DNA of 23,536 nucleotides. Origin: Oscillospiraceae bacterium. GTDB taxonomy: Bacteria > Bacillota > Clostridia > Oscillospirales > Acutalibacteraceae. Within the stretch, counting starts at the first letter, position 1; the number at the start of each line of letters is the position of its first letter. The stretch is taken from positions 1-23,536 of the forward strand of contig JAQXLO010000060.1 of the NCBI GenBank assembly GCA_029012165.1, written 5' to 3'. Both the position numbers and the translations under genes were made by a program. Positions 1-7,439 of the stretch are shown piece after piece. The notes beneath the pieces are model-generated. The model worked only from the letters and a program-made list of their open reading frames with translations. It had not been told where the DNA came from and ran no database searches.

Positions 1-684
1 AAGCTCCTCGGCGTGATACGCCTCGGGGAAAGTGACGTTGACGTCGAACGCCTCGCCGACGCTGTGACCGACAACCTGCTCTTCAAAGCCGGGGATGAAG
101 GAACCGGAACCGAGCACCAGATCATAGGTGCCCTTGCCGCCATCGAAAGGAACGCCGTCCACGGAGCCGTCATAGTCGATGTTGGCCGTATCGCCCAACT
201 TGGCGGGACGATCCTCCACGTCGGAAATGGTTGCATTTCTGTCACGCATACGCTCGATTTCCGCATCCACTTCTTCGGCGGTGACAGCTACTTCATGCTT
301 GCAGGCTTCCAAACCCTTGTAGCTCTTGAGAGTGATCTCAGGCTTCACGGTGATATTCATGGTCATTTCCACGCCGTTGTCGCCGATCTCCTTGACTTCC
401 ACATCGCGGGGAACATCCACCGCTTCCAAGCCTGCCTCTTTAATGGCGGCATCCACCGTCTCGGGATAGAGCATTTCCAGCGCATCATCGTAGAAAACGC
501 CCTTGCCGTACATGGTTTCGATCATGTGCTTGGGCGCCTTGCCCTTGCGGAAGCCGGGAACGGTAATCTTGTTCTTCTGCTTATTGTATACCTTTGTAAT
601 GGCAGCCGCAAAGTCTTCTGCACTGATGGAGACCTCCAGCTGATAGGTATTTGTTTCGATCTTGTTGGATGACTTCAAACTCAT
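1..684 (-). CDS. tig: Trigger factor, N-terminal part (runs off the window edge)
   Basis: Ribosome-associated chaperone and peptidyl-prolyl isomerase that binds nascent chains at the exit tunnel. The 228 visible codons give the ribosome-binding N-domain with the signature GFRKGKAP at residues 44-51, followed by an FKBP-type isomerase domain from about residue 150 (the stretch LGDTANIDYDG and the later GSGSFIPGFEEQ). The C-terminal chaperone arm lies beyond base 1. The ATG at 682-684 follows an AAAGGA Shine-Dalgarno, and the upstream gap carries an extended -10 promoter, so the gene is probably transcribed on its own. Identification rests on the signature and domain order; nothing looks odd. 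Confidence 0.96.
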   Translation of the reverse strand, partial: MSLKSSNKIETNTYQLEVSISAEDFAAAITKVYNKQKNKITVPGFRKGKAPKHMIETMYGKGVFYDDALEMLYPETVDAAIKEAGLEAVDVPRDVEVKEIGDNGVEMTMNITVKPEITLKSYKGLEACKHEVAVTAEEVDAEIERMRDRNATISDVEDRPAKLGDTANIDYDGSVDGVPFDGGKGTYDLVLGSGSFIPGFEEQVVGHSVGEAFDVNVTFPEAYHAEEL

Positions 685-748
685 TTTGACCAATTCCTTT
701 CGTATACAAGTCCGCGGCGCCATAATACCGCACTTTACATTAGGGATT

Positions 749-777
749 ATTATAACATACCAATTTTATTTTTTCCA
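749..777 (-). promoter_or_regulatory. Predicted sigma-A promoter of tig
   Basis: On the minus strand a consensus TATAAT (749-754) is preceded by an extended TGt element and, 17 bases upstream, by a weak -35 TGGAAA (772-777). It lies about 65 bases before the tig ATG. No clear terminator separates it from the preceding metallophosphoesterase gene, so some read-through is possible. Confidence 0.6.
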
Positions 778-784
778 CTGTTTT

Positions 785-1480
785 TTAAAAATTCTTCACC
801 AACTTCGGTAAAAAATTCAGAAAATCGCAGGAAATCAGGGACAAACGAATCCCATCCACCTCTGCATTGACGGCGGTGCGGCAGGACGGACCGTGCAAAT
901 GCCCGTAATAACAGCGGCGAATCCCCTCACTTTTGAGCACCTCGTAAATCTCCGGGCACCATGTGCCGTCCGCATTCACCGGCGGATAGTGCAGAAAAAC
1001 GATGGGTTCTTTGTCGAATTCCCTTGCGGCGTCGATGGACATTTTCAGTCTGCCCACCTCCCGCAAAAGCACCTTGCGATCCTCCTGCTTGCAGGACTCC
1101 GACAGCCATCCCCGTGTACCGCAAACGGCGACGTCGCCGCAGGCATAGGCGTTGTTGAACAAAATGTGCAGGCTGTCCAGTCCGTTTTGCGCAAAGGCTT
1201 CGTCCGTTTTCTTCTTGGTCGCCCACCAGTAGTCGTGGTTCCCCTTGAGAATAATCTTTTGTCCGGGCAGTTCGTGCAAAAAGCGAAAATCCGGCATCGA
1301 CTCCCGCAGATCCATGCCCCAAGAGATATCCCCTGCGATCACAACAGTATCGTCCTCCCGGACAACGCTTTTCCAATTCTCGCACAGTCTTGCTTCATAG
1401 TCCTGCCAGCCTTGGAAAATGTCCATGGGCTTAGAAACGCCGAAGGAAAGATGGGTGTCTGCAATGGCAAACAAGGACAC
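785..1480 (-). CDS. Calcineurin-like metallophosphoesterase
   Basis: A cytosolic hydrolase of 231 residues with the full two-metal phosphoesterase motif series: DTH near residue 8, GDISWGMD near residue 51, GNHDYWW near residue 80, an H in FLHYPP, and GHLHG near residue 193. The substrate cannot be read from sequence. The start is GTG (1478-1480): the only nearby ATG is followed at once by a stop, and GGAAAGG sits about nine bases before the GTG. It begins 21 bases after the thrC stop and should be co-transcribed with it. There is no signal peptide or membrane segment. Confidence 0.9.
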   Translation of the reverse strand: MSLFAIADTHLSFGVSKPMDIFQGWQDYEARLCENWKSVVREDDTVVIAGDISWGMDLRESMPDFRFLHELPGQKIILKGNHDYWWATKKKTDEAFAQNGLDSLHILFNNAYACGDVAVCGTRGWLSESCKQEDRKVLLREVGRLKMSIDAAREFDKEPIVFLHYPPVNADGTWCPEIYEVLKSEGIRRCYYGHLHGPSCRTAVNAEVDGIRLSLISCDFLNFLPKLVKNF

Positions 1481-1501
1481 GTTTTTACATCCTTTCCTGC
1501 A

Positions 1502-2992
1502 TTAAAGCATTGCGCGAAGCACGGCTTCTTCCATGTCTTTGACGGCACAGCAGTCCGTAAAGCGAACCGTTTTGTCTTTCAGCTCCAGCAGCTGTTTCGG
1601 GCACTCGAAGCCGGTGATCTCGTGCAGGCGCTCCACAACGGCAAACTCATCGTCCATGCACTCCTGCGGAGCAATGGCGTGCAGGACGCTCTTGGAGAAC
1701 TTGTAGGGGCTGGCGGTCGAGGCAATAACCGTCGGGGTGCTGTCGCCGGTTTCGGCTTTATAGTTTCTGTATGTCTGCACCGCAACAGCGGTATGGGTAT
1801 CGCAAAGGTAATGCTCCGTCTGATACACTTCCCGGATCAGCGACTGCGTAGCGTCCTCGTCGCAGAAGCCGGCGCTGAAAACATCGGTAATTTTTTTGTG
1901 CATCTCGGCGCCCACATCGTATACGCCGTCCTTAGACAGGGACTGCATCCACTGCGCTGTCTGCTTGTCGTCCATGTCGGACAGCAGGAACAGCAGGCGT
2001 TCCAGATTACTGGAGATGAGAATATCCATGGAGGGAGAGGATGTGCAGTAAAAATCACGGCGGCGGTCATACACGCCCGTCTCGATAAAGTCTGTCAGCA
2101 CCTTGTTTTTATTGGATGCGCAGATCAGTCTGCCCAGCGGCACACCCATCTGCTTGGCATAGTACGCAGCAAGGATGTTGCCAAAGTTGCCGGTGGGAAC
2201 GACCACGTTGACGGGGTCGCCGTTGCGGATCTCGCCCTTTTTAAGCATATCGCAATAAGCAGAGACATAATACACGATCTGCGGCACAAGGCGTCCCCAG
2301 TTAATGGAGTTGGCGGAGGAGAACATCTTGTTCTTTTCCGCAAGCTTTGCCGCCACGGCCGGGTCGGTGAAGATTTTTTTAACGCCGCTCTGGGCATCGT
2401 CAAAGTTGCCCTCGATGGCGCAGACCATCACGTTGTCCCCCTCCTGCGTCGCCATCTGCAGTTTCTGCATGGGGCTGACGCCGTCGCTGGGATAAAACAC
2501 CATGATCTGGGTGTTTCGCACATTCTTGAACCCTTCCAGCGCCGCCTTGCCGGTATCGCCGGAGGTGGCCACAAGGATCACGATCTGCTTGCCGTCCGCC
2601 GCCTTGCCTGCGGCCACGGTCAGCAGATACGGCAGCAGCTGCAGCGCCATATCCTTGAATGCACAGGTCGGACCACGCCACAGCTCCAAAATCTCGGAAC
2701 CGTCGGAAAGTTTAACCAGCGGCGCCGTTTCCGCACTGCTGAATTTTCCATCGGCATAGGCGCCGTCCACACATTGGGCAATTTCCTCAGCCGTGAAGTC
2801 GGTCAGATACAGAGAAAGGATTTCCTTGGCTCTGCCCTTGTAATTCATTTTGGAAAGCCGAACCAAATCCTGCGGCGTAACGGTCGGAATGGTCTGCGGC
2901 ACAAACAAACCGCCCTCTGCGGAGATCCCGTGGGTAATCGCTTGGGCAGACGTCACTTGTACATTCCTGTCTCTTGTGCTTGTATAGAGCAT
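1502..2992 (-). CDS. thrC: Threonine synthase
   Basis: PLP enzyme converting O-phosphohomoserine to threonine, the last step of threonine synthesis. At 496 residues it is the long form. The N-terminal region YTSTRDRNVQVTSAQAI with GISAEGGLFVP is typical of the family, and the PLP lysine is K113 in WRGPTCAFKDM. SGDTGKAALEGF and the later PTGNFGNILAAYYAK belong to the cofactor-binding fold. The ATG follows GAAAGGGTG. It lies 38 bases after the dipeptidase gene and 21 bases before the phosphoesterase gene, so it reads as part of the rnhB-dipeptidase-thrC-phosphoesterase run. No T-box or other leader is visible upstream. Confidence 0.97.
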   Translation of the reverse strand: MLYTSTRDRNVQVTSAQAITHGISAEGGLFVPQTIPTVTPQDLVRLSKMNYKGRAKEILSLYLTDFTAEEIAQCVDGAYADGKFSSAETAPLVKLSDGSEILELWRGPTCAFKDMALQLLPYLLTVAAGKAADGKQIVILVATSGDTGKAALEGFKNVRNTQIMVFYPSDGVSPMQKLQMATQEGDNVMVCAIEGNFDDAQSGVKKIFTDPAVAAKLAEKNKMFSSANSINWGRLVPQIVYYVSAYCDMLKKGEIRNGDPVNVVVPTGNFGNILAAYYAKQMGVPLGRLICASNKNKVLTDFIETGVYDRRRDFYCTSSPSMDILISSNLERLLFLLSDMDDKQTAQWMQSLSKDGVYDVGAEMHKKITDVFSAGFCDEDATQSLIREVYQTEHYLCDTHTAVAVQTYRNYKAETGDSTPTVIASTASPYKFSKSVLHAIAPQECMDDEFAVVERLHEITGFECPKQLLELKDKTVRFTDCCAVKDMEEAVLRAML

Positions 2993-3030
2993 TTACACAC
3001 ACCCTTTCGGAGTTACTACACATTTTATCA

Positions 3031-3978
3031 TTATAGCATACTTTTCATAAACTGCAAAGCATTCTTGAAGAAAATTTTATCGCAAAGCGATTTTCCGAGA
3101 CCATTTTCCGCAAAATATGTATAAAGCTGTGGAATTTTTTCGATCCTGTCCATATCCGCATGGATTCCGCAGCCGTCAAAGTCACTGCCGATCGCCAGAA
3201 AATCCTCCCCGCCCAGCTCCAAAAAACGGCAGGCATGGCGCAGTGCGGCGTCCATACTGCCCATGTCTGTGCCGCCCAAGAAGCGACTGCAAAAGTTCAG
3301 CCCCACGATTCCGCCGTGCTGAGAAAGTGCCCGAATCTGATCGTCCGTTAAGGCACGGCGCACACAATACTCCCGGTCGCCGCAAGGCTCACGCATCGTT
3401 TGCAGCAGATCTGCACAGGTCGAATGGCTCGCAAGAACCGAACCGCTCGTCTGTTCCAGCACATCGTAAAAGCCCTTGCGGCAAAGGTGGGACACATCGA
3501 CAGCCATATGCAGCTTTTCCATTTCCCGCACAACTTCTTTTCCAAAGGGTTTGAGCGGCGCATCCTTTCCGGACTGACAGCCGAATGCCAGTTCATTTTC
3601 GCCGTTCCATGTCAAGGTAAGCATCCGCACGCCCCTGTCATAGATTTGCGGCAGTTTCTCCATCTGCCCCATCAGGACAGCGCCGCCCTCCACCGCCAGC
3701 ACCGCTGCACACCGTTCGCCCGAAAGAGCCAAATCCAGCTGCTGTGCATCGGCGCAAAACGCCACGTCGGCATCACGATAAAAGGCATAATTACGCTCAA
3801 AATAGTTCCAAGCATCCTGCCCTCGCAGTTCATCGGGGATCCAGATAGCAAACGTCTGCGCCCATGCATCAAAGCATTTTCCCCTGTTCAGGCTGATGTG
3901 CAGGTCATTTTCCGACAGGGATTTTCCCTGTTTCACACATTCCGTAACGGTATCGCAGTGTAAATCAAAAAAGCGCAT
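3031..3978 (-). CDS. Membrane dipeptidase family (peptidase M19)
   Basis: Zinc dipeptidase of the renal dipeptidase family, 315 residues. Visible metal-site motifs are LHCDT (H7, D9), VEGG (E97), VDVSH (H164), LASH (H185) and GSDFDG (D266 region), in the family order. No signal peptide is present, so it is probably cytosolic despite the family name. Expected substrates are dipeptides, including some with a D-residue at the C-terminus. The ATG follows a strong AAGGAGG. It starts 9 bases after the rnhB stop, which implies co-transcription. Confidence 0.94.
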   Translation of the reverse strand: MRFFDLHCDTVTECVKQGKSLSENDLHISLNRGKCFDAWAQTFAIWIPDELRGQDAWNYFERNYAFYRDADVAFCADAQQLDLALSGERCAAVLAVEGGAVLMGQMEKLPQIYDRGVRMLTLTWNGENELAFGCQSGKDAPLKPFGKEVVREMEKLHMAVDVSHLCRKGFYDVLEQTSGSVLASHSTCADLLQTMREPCGDREYCVRRALTDDQIRALSQHGGIVGLNFCSRFLGGTDMGSMDAALRHACRFLELGGEDFLAIGSDFDGCGIHADMDRIEKIPQLYTYFAENGLGKSLCDKIFFKNALQFMKSML

Positions 3979-3987
3979 ATATCCTCC

Positions 3988-4590
3988 TTAGTGCATCTTC
4001 TTTAAAAAAGTCAGTCTATGGATGGGAGAGGGACCGAACTGCCGCAGCTTTTCGTAGTGCAGTTTTGTACCGTATCCCTTGTGCTTGGCAAATGCGAACT
4101 GCGGATACGTCTTATCCATTTCCAGCATCACCCGGTCTCGGCTGACCTTCGCCAGCACCGACGCCGCCGCAATGCTTTGACAGACAGCGTCTCCGTGCAC
4201 GATCGTCTCCCCGGGGATGCCCAGAGGCGGCATTCGGTTGCCGTCAATGAGCGCATACTGTGCCGGGATGTCCAACCCCTCCACTGCACGGCGCATGGCG
4301 AGAAAAGTGGCTTGCAGGATATTATATGCGTCGATCTCCTTTTCGTCCGCACAGGCAATGCAGTAGCTCACTGCCTTTTCCCGGATCACGTCGAACAGCG
4401 CTTCCCGCTTTTTCTCCGTGAGCTTTTTGGAGTCGTTCAAGCCATCGATCACACAATCCGGCGGTAAGATCACCGCCGCCGCATAGACAGGTCCCGCCAA
4501 CGGTCCCCGTCCGGCTTCATCCACGCCGCACACGCACTGCACGCCATTCGCCCTGAGCTTCGCCTCAAAGGGTTTCCACTCCACCTGCAT
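3988..4590 (-). CDS. rnhB: Ribonuclease HII
   Basis: Removes ribonucleotides from RNA:DNA hybrids and from ribonucleotides misinserted in DNA. The protein has 200 residues with the catalytic acids D24 and E25 in VDEAGRGPLAGP, D116 in ALIDGNR and D134 in VHGDAV, plus the family-specific SIAAASVLAKVSRD and HKGYGT. The reading frame is open to 4641, but that extension runs through the rbgA terminator hairpin; the ATG at 4588-4590, preceded by GGAGGAAG, is the better start. It follows rbgA, as in many Firmicutes. Because a terminator lies directly before the Shine-Dalgarno, expression probably depends on read-through. Confidence 0.96.
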   Translation of the reverse strand: MQVEWKPFEAKLRANGVQCVCGVDEAGRGPLAGPVYAAAVILPPDCVIDGLNDSKKLTEKKREALFDVIREKAVSYCIACADEKEIDAYNILQATFLAMRRAVEGLDIPAQYALIDGNRMPPLGIPGETIVHGDAVCQSIAAASVLAKVSRDRVMLEMDKTYPQFAFAKHKGYGTKLHYEKLRQFGPSPIHRLTFLKKMH

Positions 4591-4603
4591 ATTCTTCCTC
4601 CAT

Positions 4604-4639
4604 ATAAAAAAGCCCGAATCCCATTGCGGCGATTCGGGC
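4604..4639 (-). terminator. Intrinsic terminator after rbgA, abutting the rnhB ribosome-binding site
   Basis: A perfect 9-bp stem (GCCCGAATC at 4612-4620 with GATTCGGGC at 4631-4639) with a 10-base loop is followed on the minus strand by TTTTTTAT. It begins 6 bases after the rbgA stop. The rnhB Shine-Dalgarno starts right after the U-tract, so no promoter fits between them. Confidence 0.85.
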
Positions 4640-4645
4640 AAACAT

Positions 4646-5503
4646 TCAAGGTTTTTCCAAAGAAATTCTGCCTAAGCGACCGTCACGATACTCATCGAGC
4701 AGCATATTCGCCGCACGTTCCGTGTCGATCTCGCCGCCGCGGGCAAGCATCCCACGTTTTCTGCCGATCTGCTCGAGTACCTCCCACGGCTGGGCATCCG
4801 GTGTGGGAAGGATCCCATAGCGCTGCTGCAAACGGTCGGCGTAGTCCGATTGCAAAACCTCCAGCAGACGCACCGCCATCAGCTCGCTGTCGAGGATCTC
4901 ATCCTTGACGGAACCGATAAAGGCAAGCCGATCGCCCACCTTGGGGTCATCGAACTTCGGCCAAAGCACACCGGGCGTATCCAAAAGCTCGATGCCGTTG
5001 CCGATGGCAAACCACTGGTTTTGTCGGGTCACACCGGGCTTGTCCGCCACCTTGGCACGGTTCTTGCCTGCCATGCGGTTGATGAACGAGGATTTGCCCG
5101 TGTTGGGGATGCCGACGACCATCACCCGAAGGGGTTTGCCCGCCATTCCTTTTTCGGTGTTGGCACGAATCTTGTCCGCAAGGATATGTCGCACCAAGCC
5201 GTGATATGCATTCAAGCCCTTGCCGGATCGGCAGTCCACCGCCAAAGCGCCTGCACCCATCGCCTCAAAGTGGGACAACCACTGTTTGGTCGTCTGCGCA
5301 TCGGCGAGGTCGCACTTGTTCAGCAAAACGATTCGAGGCTTGTTCCCGATCAGCGCCGACAGCTCCGGGTTTTTACTGCTCTCGGGAATACGGGCATCCA
5401 AAAGCTCCGTCACCGCATCCACCAAAGGCAGACACTCCCGGATCTGGCGGCGTGTGCGTGCCATATGCCCCGGAAACCACTGCACAGTTTGATCCTGCTG
5501 CAT
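4646..5503 (-). CDS. rbgA: Ribosome biogenesis GTPase RbgA (YlqF)
   Basis: Circularly permuted GTPase needed for late maturation of the 50S subunit. The 285 residues show the permuted motif order: G4 as NKCD (62-65), G1 as GIPNTGKS (131-138), G2 at T159 in KPGVTR, then G3 as DTPG (175-178). The N-terminus VQWFPGHMARTRRQI is characteristic of RbgA and differs from other permuted GTPases such as RsgA or YqeH. It starts 11 bases after the upstream signal peptidase gene and ends just before an intrinsic terminator. Its placement between lepB and rnhB is a conserved Firmicutes order. Confidence 0.95.
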   Translation of the reverse strand: MQQDQTVQWFPGHMARTRRQIRECLPLVDAVTELLDARIPESSKNPELSALIGNKPRIVLLNKCDLADAQTTKQWLSHFEAMGAGALAVDCRSGKGLNAYHGLVRHILADKIRANTEKGMAGKPLRVMVVGIPNTGKSSFINRMAGKNRAKVADKPGVTRQNQWFAIGNGIELLDTPGVLWPKFDDPKVGDRLAFIGSVKDEILDSELMAVRLLEVLQSDYADRLQQRYGILPTPDAQPWEVLEQIGRKRGMLARGGEIDTERAANMLLDEYRDGRLGRISLEKP

Positions 5504-5514
5504 ATGTCCTCCGT

Positions 5515-6141
5515 TTAATTATAGTTGTACTCCATGCCGACCTTCCAGTTGCCGAAGGGCATCAATCGGAAAGAAACGGTACCGAGGATATAGTTCACGT
5601 CAATGGTGCCGATCATGGATGAGCGGCTGTCCGAGGAGTGGGGACGGTTGTCGCCCAGCACAAATACTTCGCCCTCTTTCACCGTCAAGGGATAGTTGTC
5701 CAAATCCTCACGCTCGGTGAAAACATCGGGGGCGATGTATGTCTCGACCAACCGTTCGCCGTCGATAAACACATGGCCGTCCCGGATGTCCACTGTCTGC
5801 CCTTCGGTCGCAATCACCCGCTTGACGATCGGTTCATTGAAAGCGTTGGGCTGGGTGATGATGACGATGTCCCCTGCCTTGGGGTTCTTGGGCACGGCAG
5901 AAACCGCCAGCCAATCGCCCTCGGTCAGTGTGGGCAGCATGGACGGACCGACCACGCCGACAAAGCGGAAAAAGAACGTGAACACCACCATGATGGCGAT
6001 CACAGCCGTTCCGACAACGGACGCCAGATCGTACACGGAATAGGCCAAACGCTCCCGCCCGGACTTGGGCTTCTCCTGCTCTTGCTGCGCCTCAGGCGCT
6101 TCGGGCTGTTCGGGAAGCGCATTCAGTTTTTCTTCATCCAT
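5515..6141 (-). CDS. lepB: Signal peptidase I (second of two tandem copies)
   Basis: Membrane protease that removes signal peptides from exported proteins. Of 208 residues, about the first 30 are a Pro/Glu/Gln-rich cytoplasmic tail, followed by one membrane segment (about 41-60). The catalytic Ser is S67 in GPSMLPT and the Lys is K107 in VKRVIA; box E reads GDNRPHSSDSR (163-173). The domain is the short Gram-positive type. It follows the first copy by 14 bases, and rbgA follows it by 11. The two copies share the catalytic core but differ in their tails, so they are diverged paralogues rather than a recent duplication. Confidence 0.95.
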   Translation of the reverse strand: MDEEKLNALPEQPEAPEAQQEQEKPKSGRERLAYSVYDLASVVGTAVIAIMVVFTFFFRFVGVVGPSMLPTLTEGDWLAVSAVPKNPKAGDIVIITQPNAFNEPIVKRVIATEGQTVDIRDGHVFIDGERLVETYIAPDVFTEREDLDNYPLTVKEGEVFVLGDNRPHSSDSRSSMIGTIDVNYILGTVSFRLMPFGNWKVGMEYNYN

Positions 6142-6155
6142 AACAATATCCTGCT

Positions 6156-6761
6156 TTACTGAATAGTATTTTTGCTCGGACCGCCAAAGGGAAATACACG
6201 GTATTTGGCAACGCCGAGAATATAGTTTTCCTCCACGCAGCCGACCACGGAATAGCGGCTGTCCATGGAATTGTTGCGGTTGTCGCCCAGCACAAACAGC
6301 TGGCCTTCCTCCACGGTCAGAGGGAACTGAACATCACCGGAAAGCGCAGTTGGCTCGGCGATGTAGGGTTCCTCCAAAACCTTGCCGTTGACGGTGACAA
6401 CATGGGTGTCGAAGTTGATGTCCACCGTGTCGCCGCCCTTGGCGATCACACGCTTGACCAGAGGTTTTTCCATGGAATTTGGCTGGGTGATGATCACCAC
6501 GTCACCGGCTTTGATGCTCGGTGTGATGCTCGAGACCGCCAGCCAGTCGCCGTTTGTGAGAGTGGGCAGCATGGAATCGCCCACAACGCCTACCAAGCGG
6601 ACGCCGAATGTGAATACCACGGCAATAATCACCACCGCAGCAGCTGCTGCGCCGACGGTTTCATAGATCAAGGACCAGAGCTTGTCATTTTTTTGCGGCT
6701 CCTGCTGCGCATACTCTGTCTCCCGAACGAAGCGAAACCAATAACTTTGTTTTTTATGCAA
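6156..6761 (-). CDS. lepB: Signal peptidase I (first of two tandem copies), TTG start
   Basis: Second type I signal peptidase, 201 residues from the preferred start. It has a short basic cytoplasmic tail, one membrane segment (about 37-58), catalytic S63 in GDSMLPT, K103 in VKRVIAKGG, and GDNRNNSMDSR as box E. The frame is open to 6872, but the upstream part runs through the rplS terminator. The TTG at 6759-6761 lies five bases after AGAGGTGA and is the most likely start; an in-frame GTG within that Shine-Dalgarno is less likely. It lies between rplS and the other lepB. Start choice is the main uncertainty. Confidence 0.92.
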   Translation of the reverse strand: MHKKQSYWFRFVRETEYAQQEPQKNDKLWSLIYETVGAAAAAVVIIAVVFTFGVRLVGVVGDSMLPTLTNGDWLAVSSITPSIKAGDVVIITQPNSMEKPLVKRVIAKGGDTVDINFDTHVVTVNGKVLEEPYIAEPTALSGDVQFPLTVEEGQLFVLGDNRNNSMDSRYSVVGCVEENYILGVAKYRVFPFGGPSKNTIQ

Positions 6762-6783
6762 GCCGCTCACCTCTCGTTTTAAA

Positions 6784-6842
6784 TAAGAAAGAAACCCGAC
6801 ACAGCGCAATAGCCCCCGAAGGATGCATTGCCGCGTGCCGGG
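6784..6842 (-). terminator. Probable terminator after rplS
   Basis: Arms 6795-6810 and 6827-6842 form a 16-bp imperfect stem on the minus strand (12 Watson-Crick pairs, two G-U, two mismatches) followed by the T-rich GGGTTTCTTTCTT. It lies between the rplS stop and the lepB Shine-Dalgarno, with no room for a promoter after it, so it may only partly reduce expression downstream of the abundant L19 message. Confidence 0.65.
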
Positions 6843-6926
6843 CTCGATCAGGCACAGCCGAAACAGCCGCACCTTAGCATCTCAAATCCCGCCGGCAAAT
6901 GCCCGCCGACGATTTCACGCTGTCGA

Positions 6927-7268
6927 TTAAAGCTTTTCCTTAACCTTGGCAGCCTTACCGACTCTGTCACGCAGATAGTACAGCTTGCTTCTGCGAACAC
7001 GACCGTTGCGCACAAGCTCGACCTTTTCCACGTTGGGAGAGTTGACAGGGAAAACTCTTTCCACGCCTACGCCGTAGGAAACTCTGCGAACGGTGAAGGT
7101 CTCGGAAACGCCGGAACCTCTCTTGGCGATGACAGTGCCTTCAAACATCTGTACTCTTTCTCTCTCGCCTTCACGGATCTTGACGTAAACACGAACCGTG
7201 CTGCCGATGGCCAGTTCTGGCTTCTGCTCCTTGATGCAATCCTGCGCCATAAGTTTGAGTGCGTCCAT
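6927..7268 (-). CDS. rplS: 50S ribosomal protein L19
   Basis: Ribosomal protein L19, at the 30S/50S interface. The 113-residue length is normal, and the sequence is recognisable throughout: PELAIGSTVRVYVKIREG, QMFEGTVIAKRGSG, ETFTVRRVSYGVGVERVFP and the basic tail GRVRRSKLYYLRDRVGK. The ATG follows GGAGG. A strong promoter and a leader of about 115 bases lie upstream. It heads the run rplS-lepB-lepB-rbgA-rnhB. Confidence 0.98.
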   Translation of the reverse strand: MDALKLMAQDCIKEQKPELAIGSTVRVYVKIREGERERVQMFEGTVIAKRGSGVSETFTVRRVSYGVGVERVFPVNSPNVEKVELVRNGRVRRSKLYYLRDRVGKAAKVKEKL

Positions 7269-7299
7269 TTTCTTTTTCCTCCAGTTTTTCAGATGTTCA

Positions 7300-7385
7300 T
7301 AACATTCCTTGCTACAAATGACAGAGGACCATCCGCTTTAATGTGTTGGCATTAAATCCCGTCCTGAGCAGACGGACACAAATGC
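7300..7385 (-). promoter_or_regulatory. Possible structured 5' leader of rplS
   Basis: Between the promoter and rplS the leader can form CCGTC(7 nt)GACGG (7359-7375) and a perfect 7-bp hairpin TTTAATG/CATTAAA (7337-7356). A GGAC element of the first hairpin can alternatively pair with a GTCC past the second hairpin, giving two exclusive folds. Autoregulatory L19 leaders are known in some Firmicutes. Whether this one matches that family was not checked, so the assignment is an inference. Confidence 0.35.
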
Positions 7386-7391
7386 TTGAGT

Positions 7392-7420
7392 ATTGTAGCA
7401 CAATCTGCTACGAAATGCAA
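7392..7420 (-). promoter_or_regulatory. Predicted sigma-A promoter of rplS
   Basis: On the minus strand TTGCAT (7415-7420) and TACAAT (7392-7397) are separated by exactly 17 bases, with an upstream TGc extension of the -10. The -35 lies 20 bases beyond the stop codon of the aldose-epimerase-like gene. Confidence 0.75.
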
Positions 7421-7439
7421 GCGCTTTTGATAAAGTTTT

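Noticed and set aside
740..785. Terminator between the metallophosphoesterase gene and tig
   Set aside because: The A/T runs are there, but no stable stem precedes them on the minus strand.
2993..3030. T-box or attenuator upstream of thrC
   Set aside because: The 38-base gap is too short and contains only the Shine-Dalgarno region.
893..3124. 743-codon open frame on the + strand opposite the phosphoesterase and thrC
   Set aside because: It is antisense to two clear genes, has no family-like motifs or suitable Shine-Dalgarno, and is rich in His/Arg/Gly as expected from the complement of GC-rich codons.
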